NCBI RefSeq assembly: GCF_000828915.1
Contig: NZ_AP014569.1
Coordinates: 1,798,001 to 1,862,000, forward strand
DNA length: 64,000 nt
DNA from: Serpentinimonas maccroryi
Lineage (GTDB): Bacteria > Pseudomonadota > Gammaproteobacteria > Burkholderiales > Burkholderiaceae_C
Direction: 5' to 3'
The notes under the pieces were generated by a model that saw nothing but the letters and a program-made list of their open reading frames with translations, did not search any database and was not told the DNA's origin. Both the position numbers and the translations under genes were made by a program. Of the stretch, positions 33,509-41,800 are shown one piece after another (the stretch's first letter is position 1; each line of letters starts with the position of its first letter).

Positions 33509-34915
33509 ATGCAAACCTTGCGCGTTCTCACCGGCATCAAGCCTTCGGGCACCCCGCACTTGGGCAATTATGTGGGCGCCATCCGGCCGGCGCTGCGCTC
33601 GAGCGCGCTGGGCAGCGTCGATGCCTTTTATTTTCTGGCCGACTACCACGCCCTCATCTCCACCCACGAACCCGAGCGCGTGCAGCGCTCGACGCTCGAA
33701 ATCGCCGCCACCTGGCTGGCCTGCGGCCTCGACCCGCAGCGCGTCACGTTTTACCGCCAGTCCGACATTCCCGAAACCACCGAGCTCACCTGGTTGCTCA
33801 CCTGCGTCTGCGGCAAAGGGCTGCTCAACCGCGCCCACGCCTACAAGGCGGCGCTGGACAAAAATGCCGCCAGCGGCGCTGAGCCCGACGAGGGCGTGAG
33901 CGCCGGCTTGTTCATGTACCCGGTGCTGATGGCCGCCGACATCCTGCTCTTTAACGCGCACCAAGTGCCGGTGGGGCGCGACCAGGTGCAGCACATCGAA
34001 ATGGCGCGCGACCTCGCTTCCAGCTTCAACCACCTCTACGGCCCGCACTTCACCCTGCCCGAGGCCGTGGTCGAGGCCCAAGTGGCCACCCTGCCCGGGC
34101 TCGATGGGCGCAAGATGAGCAAGAGCTACGACAACACCATCCCGCTGTTTGCGCCGCCCGAGCAGCTCAAAAAACTGATCTTCGGCATCGTCACCGACTC
34201 GCTGGCGCCGGGCCAGCCCAAGCAGACCGAGGGCTCGGCGCTGTTCCAGATTTACCAGGCCTTTGCCAGCGCCGACGAAAGCGCCGCGCTGGCGCGCGCC
34301 TATGCACAGGGCATAGGCTGGGCCGAAGCCAAACAGCTGCTGTACGAGCGCATCGAGGCCGAAATCGCGCCGCTGCGCGCGCGCTACCTCGAGCTCATGG
34401 CGCGCCCGCACGAGGTGGAAGCGCTGCTGCAAGCCGGCGCCGCCAAGGCGCGGCGCAGCGCCACGCCCTTTGTCCAGCGCCTGCGCCATGCGGTGGGGTT
34501 GCGGCCGCTGGTGGGGGGTGCTGCGTTGGGCTCGGTTGCCAGAGCCGGGTCGGGTACTGCCGCGGCGGGGGATGATGGTGCGGCGGCAGCCTTGGCTGGT
34601 GGCGGCCTAGCGGCCCCCGCAGCAGCCAACGCCCCTGCCGCCAAAGCCGCCCTGCCCACCTTCAAGCAGTACCGCGAACCCGACGGCCGCTTTGCCTTCA
34701 AGCTCACCGATGCACGCGGCCAGCTGCTGCTGAAAAGCCTGGGCTTTGCCACCCCGCAAGAAGCGGCGCAAGCCATCGCCCGCCTCAAAGCCGCCGGCTA
34801 CAGCGCCTGCCCCGAACTGCACCCGCTGTTGCAACTGGGTGCGCAGCATGCCGATGCGGATGCGGGTGCGCCCCAAGCCGACGCCGCCTTGGCAGCGCTG
34901 CGGACAGCCGGTTAG
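33509..34915 (+). CDS. trpS: Tryptophan-tRNA ligase with a C-terminal extra domain
   Basis: The 468-residue class I synthetase has the HIGH-like motif TPHLGNYVG near residue 18, and KMSKS (DGRKMSKSYDN). The start MQTLRVLTGIKPSGTPHLGN is at 33509. A standard TrpS ends around residue 335. Here an Ala/Gly-rich linker (about 340-380) is followed by a second module of about 50 residues (FKQYREPDGRFAFKL, LLKSLGFATPQEAAQAIARL) that looks like a DUF1508/YegP-type beta-alpha repeat. The fusion is found in Burkholderiales to my knowledge; its function is not known. tRNA-Ser starts 126 bases downstream. Confidence 0.95.
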   Translation: MQTLRVLTGIKPSGTPHLGNYVGAIRPALRSSALGSVDAFYFLADYHALISTHEPERVQRSTLEIAATWLACGLDPQRVTFYRQSDIPETTELTWLLTCVCGKGLLNRAHAYKAALDKNAASGAEPDEGVSAGLFMYPVLMAADILLFNAHQVPVGRDQVQHIEMARDLASSFNHLYGPHFTLPEAVVEAQVATLPGLDGRKMSKSYDNTIPLFAPPEQLKKLIFGIVTDSLAPGQPKQTEGSALFQIYQAFASADESAALARAYAQGIGWAEAKQLLYERIEAEIAPLRARYLELMARPHEVEALLQAGAAKARRSATPFVQRLRHAVGLRPLVGGAALGSVARAGSGTAAAGDDGAAAALAGGGLAAPAAANAPAAKAALPTFKQYREPDGRFAFKLTDARGQLLLKSLGFATPQEAAQAIARLKAAGYSACPELHPLLQLGAQHADADAGAPQADAALAALRTAG

Positions 34916-35011
34916 CGCGCAGCACCCCAGACCCTCTAGGCTTTTGTGAGAGTCTCTAGCGGCCCCGGTAGTAGTCCGCCGGCTCGCCATGGCCCTGCGA
35001 GGGTCGGTTTT

Positions 35012-35034
35012 GAGCCTGCTACAATTGCAGGCTC
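35012..35034 (+). promoter_or_regulatory. Promoter region of tRNA-Ser with an inverted repeat around the -10 box
   Basis: A TACAAT sequence (35020-35025) fits a -10 box, giving a start about 10 bases before the tRNA. It sits in the 7-base loop of a perfect 8-bp inverted repeat, GAGCCTGC (35012-35019) and GCAGGCTC (35027-35034). The -35 region is not recognisable. A GC-rich discriminator follows, as in growth-rate-regulated stable RNA promoters. Confidence 0.45.
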
Positions 35035-35041
35035 GACACGC

Positions 35042-35132
35042 GGAGAGATGGCAGAGTGGTCGAATGCGCCGGACTCGAAATCCGGTATACGGTTGTACCG
35101 TATCGAGGGTTCGAATCCCTCTCTCTCCGCCA
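35042..35132 (+). tRNA. tRNA-Ser, anticodon CGA
   Basis: The 91-base gene folds as a class II tRNA with an encoded CCA. The acceptor stem pairs GGAGAGA (35042-35048) with TCTCTCC (35122-35128), then discriminator G and CCA to 35132. The anticodon stem CCGGA/TCCGG encloses the loop CTCGAAA with anticodon CGA (35076-35078), reading UCG codons. A long variable arm with TACGG/CCGTA pairing is typical of serine tRNAs. The T arm GAGGGTTCGAATCCCTC is standard. The gene is followed by a terminator and then the accessory methylase cassette. Confidence 0.97.
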
Positions 35133-35177
35133 CAACCAACCCTTCAAACCTGCTCAGCCAGCCTAGAAGGCGTACAG

Positions 35178-35202
35178 AGCCCCGCAGCACGCGGGGCTTT
35201 TT
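35178..35202 (+). terminator. Rho-independent terminator after tRNA-Ser
   Basis: A 7-bp GC stem, GCCCCGC (35179-35185) with GCGGGGC (35191-35197), plus an A-T pair outside it, has a 5-base loop (AGCAC) and is followed by TTTTTG. It ends about 50 bases after the tRNA and would stop the tRNA-Ser transcript before the accessory region. Between it and 35382 (about 180 bases) I see no gene. Confidence 0.85.
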
Positions 35203-35382
35203 GCTATGGGCTCCTGACTGACCCCATGGCCACCCACCCTCGAAACTCGTCTCAAACCCCGTTTCGTCTCAGAACCTCCTGACTTTTCTCAGGGCGGTAC
35301 GGCGCTAGGGGTCTAGAGACCGGTGAGGCCTTCCGTGTGGAATCGCACCAGTCGCCGATGGAGAACCCGCTGACGACCCCGC

Positions 35383-38106
35383 TCAGATCCCATCCGCGGC
35401 ACGGGTCAGCGCGAGGTCATAGAGAGTGAGCAGCTTCTCGTCCTCTTGTAGCGTATCCTCAGGCAGCTTGTTGGCGATGCCGATGATGGTCTTGTAGTCC
35501 TTGGCGGCCCAGGCAGCGCGGAAACCAGCACGCAGGACCTCCAAACGCGACTCCTTAATCTTGCGACCTGTGAAGGTCTTGTATGTTTCAAATTCTTTAA
35601 GTAGCGATTTTTCCCGCTTTTTTTCAAGATCCTGCGCCTTGTTGAAGTCTGGTACATACCAACGGTTCTTCGCCTTATGCAGCAACGATGGATTTGACTT
35701 ATCAAGCCCGCGCATATCTTTGAAAATACTTGAAAGATAGATATGGATTGGCGATGGACATTCGCCGAAGCCATCAAACTCAATAAAGTTATCCTCAAGA
35801 AGACGCTGAAGCTCTGGTTTTGATTCGTGCTTTTTCCAGCCTGCACCGAGTTGCGCCGTAAATTCTGGATATATCTCTTGATAGGTTGAAGGGTTTGATT
35901 TAAGGAAGTTAGTCAGCCATTCAATCGCGCTTCTTTCATCAGAGACAAAAAGCTCCATTTGTGGAGCCGTAGAAACAGACGCACGCCTCTTGTCATACTC
36001 CTTTGCTTGATCTGGCAAAAAAATCATGCCATCTCTCTCTAGAAATTTCTCAACAAGTCCCGCACGGAACTCCTGATGTGACAAAGGAACATATACGTTT
36101 TGCCTAATAAACCACCCGACCATCCGATCAAATAAAACCCGTGGATCTCTTTCTGAGATGTAATTAATAAGGCCGTCGCGCTCCTTAATTATCGGTATAT
36201 GCTTGAGGTGCTCTTTTACAAAATCCCAAACAGACTGGCTGATTTGTGAATTGAGGACACAGCTTCTGATCAGCGACTCTATTGGCTTATATGCAGTAAT
36301 GGCCAAGTCTTTGTTCACAGCTGCAGCCTTATGATCCTGATGGAGTGTTGTCTGTATCTTGTCAAGCAATGCAACATTGGCCACAATTAGGCCAGACTTT
36401 TCAAGGGCGTGCTGTATGGCATGCCAAACGGTGTTGGATGAATTATGGAACTCGACGACGATATAACGACCCGGCTTCAAAACACGTGCATATTCAGAAA
36501 AGACAAGAGTCAATAAATGAGTGTATTCTTGAATTCTCTTTTTTTGCACCGAGTTGGTTATGGCCTCAGCCTGGTTGTTGGTTTTAATTCCAAGCCACCA
36601 TTCGTAGAGAATGTTCTGCTCAGAATAGTTAATATTCCCCCCGAATGGGGGGTCTGTAAAGATAAAATCTATACTTGCATCTGGTATTTGCGCAAGGTTT
36701 GTTGCGCTTTGGTTTGATACGATCGACCTGGTCTTTGGCCATGATGAGTGCACTTTTTGCAAACTCTCAAGCACCTGAAGCATTTTTCTCCCAATGTTTG
36801 TTTCGGTTTGCAATGTTGGAACGTATAACGTGTTGGACAACGGACCAATAGGGGAGCCATTAGGGCGCCGCTTGTCAATATAGAACCGATTGCGGCGAGT
36901 GGCATTATTTTCCATAATCGTCAACGCGCAAAATAAAGCAGCCCGCCTTAACTGCGCATCCTTGATGCCTGCTATTCTGGCCAAGGAATAATAGTTTCGC
37001 CTTGTATAGAAGTGATGAATGTGGGTGATCCCCCAGTATTCGGGTAAGTTGTTCCTTTCATGGGTCATGTGCGTATATTCTAGTTTGGCCGGAACCAGAG
37101 AAACCACCCGGCTGCCAACTTCCTCATAGTGCCTGACGTCTAGCTCAGTAGGTTTTGTGCGGATTGCACGATTTCCTACCTTTTTTGAAATCAACACCAT
37201 GGATGTCTTGGCAAGACGGGTTGTGTCGTTGATCCATGGATCAAATACGGCCTCAAAGCTCTTTTTGGCCGACTCCGATTTGATGATTGCGCCGCAATGA
37301 GGACAAGGATACTCACTTAAAATGCACGGTTTTTTGGTATCAATAATGACGTCATACAACAAAAAACTGCCACCGCAGTTTGCGCATTCGCCCCAGTCCG
37401 AAAATACTGCGTAATCAAAGTGATCTACCGCATTTCCGCTCTTGAATGTATATAGCGGAAGAATCTCTTTTTTGATGAATTCGCCTAGAACACCGCTGAC
37501 CCCACTAGACAAATGCTCATCAAGGGGGGAGTTCATTATTGATGCTATGAATGCTGCCGCTGGCGACAGATCCACCAGAATCGCTCGGCGCGCGCCTTTT
37601 TCGTAAACAGAAAATCTGTCAGTTAAGTCTCTGCCAGGGTTTGCGCAGTTTGCCGCTGCCACACCTGTCATGCCTGTGCCGCAGAATGCATCCAGAACCA
37701 GATCGCCGGGTTTTGTGTAATGGAGCAAGTAGTTCTGAATGGCCTTTGGCGGGACTTTGGTATGGTAAGACGGAACTGCATACAGCGGATCATTCTTGCC
37801 CTCAACGACATCCAAAGAGAATGGCGTGACATCGTATTTCGATGCTTCAATTATTGGCTTGCCATAAAACTCAATAAAATCTTTTATGAATGGGTTCGGG
37901 CAGGCGGTGTAATACGGGGGGTCTGATAGAGCCAGTATGGCCTCATCTGATCCTACTGGGAATCCTTCTATTCCCCTAAATGTCGGGTCTTTTAGTCTCT
38001 CAGCCAGAATCTCGAGATAAAAGTCCCTTCTTGCTTCTTCGCTGGGGAATTTTTTTCCTAGGCATTCAATCGATCCAATGGTTTTTTCATTAAAAATTTC
38101 AGTCAC
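35383..38106 (-). CDS. DNA methyltransferase with two DPP motifs and a zinc ribbon
   Basis: This 907-residue protein is a class I (N6-adenine or N4-cytosine) DNA methyltransferase by its motifs. The order is SDPPYYTACPNPF at 61-73 (motif IV-like), the SAM-binding LDAFCGTGMTGVAA at 138-151, a zinc ribbon (Cys241, Cys244, Cys268, Cys271), and a second motif IV, TDPPFGGNINYSE, at about 484-496 followed by YARVLKPGRYIVVEFHN. It continues about 350 residues as a possible target-recognition or helical domain. The start is GTG 38106, overlapping the upstream stop (GTGA) with a GGGAG Shine-Dalgarno. Most of the gene is AT-rich, but the last 190 or so bases are GC-rich. It is presumably the modification enzyme of the three-gene cassette. 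Target sequence and base are unknown. Confidence 0.88.
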   Translation of the reverse strand: MTEIFNEKTIGSIECLGKKFPSEEARRDFYLEILAERLKDPTFRGIEGFPVGSDEAILALSDPPYYTACPNPFIKDFIEFYGKPIIEASKYDVTPFSLDVVEGKNDPLYAVPSYHTKVPPKAIQNYLLHYTKPGDLVLDAFCGTGMTGVAAANCANPGRDLTDRFSVYEKGARRAILVDLSPAAAFIASIMNSPLDEHLSSGVSGVLGEFIKKEILPLYTFKSGNAVDHFDYAVFSDWGECANCGGSFLLYDVIIDTKKPCILSEYPCPHCGAIIKSESAKKSFEAVFDPWINDTTRLAKTSMVLISKKVGNRAIRTKPTELDVRHYEEVGSRVVSLVPAKLEYTHMTHERNNLPEYWGITHIHHFYTRRNYYSLARIAGIKDAQLRRAALFCALTIMENNATRRNRFYIDKRRPNGSPIGPLSNTLYVPTLQTETNIGRKMLQVLESLQKVHSSWPKTRSIVSNQSATNLAQIPDASIDFIFTDPPFGGNINYSEQNILYEWWLGIKTNNQAEAITNSVQKKRIQEYTHLLTLVFSEYARVLKPGRYIVVEFHNSSNTVWHAIQHALEKSGLIVANVALLDKIQTTLHQDHKAAAVNKDLAITAYKPIESLIRSCVLNSQISQSVWDFVKEHLKHIPIIKERDGLINYISERDPRVLFDRMVGWFIRQNVYVPLSHQEFRAGLVEKFLERDGMIFLPDQAKEYDKRRASVSTAPQMELFVSDERSAIEWLTNFLKSNPSTYQEIYPEFTAQLGAGWKKHESKPELQRLLEDNFIEFDGFGECPSPIHIYLSSIFKDMRGLDKSNPSLLHKAKNRWYVPDFNKAQDLEKKREKSLLKEFETYKTFTGRKIKESRLEVLRAGFRAAWAAKDYKTIIGIANKLPEDTLQEDEKLLTLYDLALTRAADGI

Positions 38107-38843
38107 TCCTTCGCTCCCAACCGCTGAAGCCAGGAAATATCATCAAATGAAGCATAACTTACGATTGGAATAACGTGAGCTGGCTTGTTGAAAATATTGG
38201 CTGTGGGTGACGCCATTATTTCACCTCTGGTTATGCAGCCGAGGATTGCCACTGCTCCTGTTGAGGAATCCACGCCGATTTGAATTAACAGCTCCGGATA
38301 TGAAAGTACACGCAATGACTCGCCGTCCAGCATTTTTGCTGGATAGTAAGAGGTTCCACGCCGAATAATATCAAGGTATGAACGTTTGGCTGCAGTCTTG
38401 ATTCCTACACTTTTTCTGTTTATGGTGAGGTCTTGCCTAAATTCGCTTTTGGAGGCCACCACGACAGGCGCACCAGAAAACTTGATTTGCTTAGATTGCA
38501 GATATTTTGATAGAGCCATCTCGCCGGCTTGGCCTATTGAATGCGCAAGTTGGCTTGGTAGCCCGGAGTGCCGATATTTCCATCCCATCACTTTTTCATT
38601 GAACCACGTTCTAACGGTTCCGACGGCGAAGGCATATTTGAGCTCAGCCAACGTGAGCTCAATCGTCAGTCCGTGTGGAGAAATCAAATCATGCTTGTAT
38701 GAAATGTCTTCTTTCTGCTGCCTAGAAAGCCATGCTTCAGCCTCTGCAGTTAACTTTTGGAGGTTGATGGGCACTCGGTTTTGTCTGCATTTTTCCTCGA
38801 TCACAGGAAATTCGCTGAGCAGTTTGGTGATTGCTGTTTCCAT
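38103..38843 (-). CDS. Small protein with a PD-(D/E)XK-like nuclease signature
   Basis: I do not recognise a named family for this 246-residue protein. Residues about 112-175 look like a restriction-endonuclease fold: a helix with Glu (SIGQAGEMALSKYLQ), then FRQDLTINRKSVGIKTA, where Asp and the GIK lysine sit where PD-(D/E)XK enzymes have D and (E/Q)xK; here Gly replaces the usual Glu. The following PELLIQIGVDSSTGAVAILGCITRGEI resembles the strand-helix segment after the core of many such nucleases. It starts 14 bases after the ATPase stop with an AGGA site and overlaps the methylase by GTGA. The frame extends upstream inside the ATPase gene, but that is not coding. Most likely the effector of the cassette; the activity is an inference. 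Confidence 0.7.
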   Translation of the reverse strand: METAITKLLSEFPVIEEKCRQNRVPINLQKLTAEAEAWLSRQQKEDISYKHDLISPHGLTIELTLAELKYAFAVGTVRTWFNEKVMGWKYRHSGLPSQLAHSIGQAGEMALSKYLQSKQIKFSGAPVVVASKSEFRQDLTINRKSVGIKTAAKRSYLDIIRRGTSYYPAKMLDGESLRVLSYPELLIQIGVDSSTGAVAILGCITRGEIMASPTANIFNKPAHVIPIVSYASFDDISWLQRLGAKE

Positions 38844-38857
38844 TTCAGTCCTGACCT

Positions 38858-41800
38858 TTACTCGATGATGATGCGAAGCTTGATGGAGTCTTTTCCTTTG
38901 CAGAGATTGTTCATTAAAACATCGAAGCGCATGCGCAAATCGTCCGGCGTGGCCGGCAAACCACCCTGCAGCAGTGCCTGCTTGATTTCGTCGCCCTTGA
39001 CCTCGATCTTCTCCAACCCCGACAGCGCCTTCTGTGCGGCGTTGGCGAACTCGCTGGTCATCGGGGCCGGCAGCTGGCGCGAAGCCAGGAAGGCGTCGAT
39101 CAGCTTCTTGGATGCGGGCGGCATCAGGCGCAGGCTCTCCTGCGTGAACGGATCTTCTAGGCACTCCAGCAGGATCTGCTGCCAGTTGGCTAGCAACTGG
39201 TCCAAGTCGTTGTCGAGCTTGTGCAGGCGGTTGGCGGCAGGGATCAGCTCCAACGGCTCGGCAGACGGGCGGAACTGGCAGTGCGGGCATACCGCCGCGG
39301 TCATCAGCGTGGGCTCAGCCAGCGAGAAACAACTCTTCAGGCCGTTCAGCGACTCCTCGAAGGCGGTGAGCTGGCTGGTGGGCAGTAGCGACACGCCGGC
39401 CAGCAGGCGCAGCGCCAGCAGGCGGTCGTCGCGGCGCAGCGCGTTGCGGGTCTTGTCTTCGGCCACGCCCAGCCGCGCCTTGCTGTGGCTGGCGATGTAG
39501 GCGCTGATGTAGCCCTTCTTGAGCTGGTTGAGTATCTGCCGGCCATTACCCAAAATCAGGGCCGCGTGCTCGGTGGTGCGGTCTTGGCTGATCTGCTCGC
39601 AAATGGCCTTGCGGGCGGTCTCGGCCTGCTTCACCCAAGGGTGCTCGGCGGGCAACACCATCTCGCCCTGCAAGAGGTAGGACGCCGTGCTGCCCAGTTC
39701 CACCACCAGTTCGAGCAGACGCTCGACGGCGGCCAGGATCTCCAAATTCTTCTTCTGGCCGTACAGATCTTCCTGGGTGACGCGCAGATTCTTGAACTTA
39801 CCGACGGTGTTGTAGGGCGTGAGCGACTCGGCGAACTTCTTCAGCGCATCGAGCCGGGCGTACCAGTCTTTGGCTTGTTCTTCGTGCAGCAGATTCTGGC
39901 CCCAGAAGCCGAGCTTGCCTTGCTGCAGGTCGGATCCGGCCTTGAGCACGCGCGGCACCAGCGCGCTGACTGTCTGCTGCAGTTTGATGACCGGCTCCGT
40001 GTCCCCTTGGTTGGCTTTCTGAGCCAAGCCGGACGGCAGGCCAAACAACTCGAACAAGGCGCGCAGCACCGCGAGGTTGATCTCCTTGGACGCCTCGACG
40101 TGCTTGAACTGTTTCAGCTCTTCGATAGAGCGTTCGGCCAGTTGCGCCAGCTTGCTGGAATCGATCTTGTCGCCGTTGATCGACAGCACGATGTCGCCGG
40201 AGTAGACGAGGCTGCCCAGCACGGTGAGCAGCAGATCGGGTTCCAGCCGGCACTTGCTTGGCGCGAAATATTCAAGGTCAGACGTGCCCGACAGCAGCTC
40301 GCTGCGGTTGAGCACTTGGCCATGGCCCTTGGCCTTGAGGCGGTTGAGCACTTCCTGCGCGTAGCGGGACTTGGCCGGATCGACGCGGTCGCCATCGAGC
40401 AATTCCAGCGCATCGAGCACGGCGAGCGCATCTTTGGTGCGCGTGCCGCCAGCCAGCAACCTAAGCGCGTTGCCCACCAGTTGCTTGCGGTTGGCCTCGG
40501 TGACCGGCACCGTGAAGGTGGGGTATTCGGGCGCGATACAGGCAAAGTGCTGGCTCAGCACCAAGCCTGAGACGGTGTTGACCACGTCGCGAAAGTGGCG
40601 GCGTTCGTCCGCACCCAGCCGCGCCCGGTCGCGCGGCGACACGCCTTTGACCCACTCTTGTAGGTTCTTTTTCTTGCCTTGGTAGGTGACCTCAAAGGCG
40701 GTCAGCTGCTTTTCTTGCAGCCACTTGCTCATGGCGCGCAGGAAGTCCTGTGCCTTGGAGAGGTAGATGGCCTTGGCGCCGCCGCTGGCGGTGGAGGCCA
40801 GATCGAGTGCCGCCGCGTAGGATGACAGGTGCCGCTTGAGCTCGTCGTCCAGCCCGGTGAGGCGCAAGAACACCTCGTTTGGCAGGTTGTTGTCATCGAA
40901 CCTGCGTTTGGTGAACGGCTGGATAAAGTAAATGTAGAAGTCGCGCTCGGGCTGGGACGTGGGGCGATCGTTCGGCGCGCCGAAGAACAGGTAGCCGATG
41001 CGCTCGACACGCCGCTCCTGCCACTCGAGCGGGTACTGCCAGATCTGAAAGCCGGGGTAACGCAGGTCGTCGCTGCACTCCATCAGCGCCTTGACGGCGC
41101 TGTAGTAAGCGCGGCCCAACGCATCGGGCGCAAGGGCTTGGGCGCGTTGTTCAATCTGCGCGTCGTAGTCGATGTCCTTCTTGAGGTCGAGGTAGTACTG
41201 CTCGCCGGTGTTGCCGCCATGCGGCGCCTTGGTGATGAACTGGCCATTGACGGTCTTGATCACTTCGCGCATCACGGTCTGAACCATCGACAACAGGTTC
41301 TCGGCCGGATCGCCCGGCATGTCTTCCACGCTTGGTTGGAACAGGCACAGGGCGTCGCGCAGCTCGGCAGCGGTGGGGCCAATGGGCACGTGGATGTCGC
41401 CGCCCGTGGTCAGGCGGTGTACGGCCAGCGCGTTGATGACGCGCAGCGCCATGGCCTTGTAGGCTGGGCGCGTGAAGGCCTGCTGCACGCGTGACTCCAG
41501 CACTTCTGACACGCGCATCACTTCTTTGATGCTGGGGTCGGCGCGCAAGACCGAGTTGGCCTTGATGGTGTTCCAGAAGCTCTCGTAGCTGATGAACAGC
41601 GGCTGGTCGGCGGACACTTCCTGGTCGAGGATGGCCAGCATGGCGGCCTCGATGGTCTTGAGCGCGCCACGCTTCTCGGTGAATTGGATCTGCTCGAAGG
41701 TCTTAAGGTAATCCGGGTGCACCGGGAACAAGCGCACGTATTCGTCCATGCGCTCGTTCATGGAGCCGTAGAACTTGGCGAACGGTGTGAGGTATGCGCG

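Noticed and set aside
38844..39290. N-terminal extension of the nuclease-like protein into the ATPase gene
   Set aside because: The translated part is Arg/Pro/Ala-rich shadow of the ATPase frame; the ATG at 38843 has an AGGA site and starts AT-rich coding sequence.
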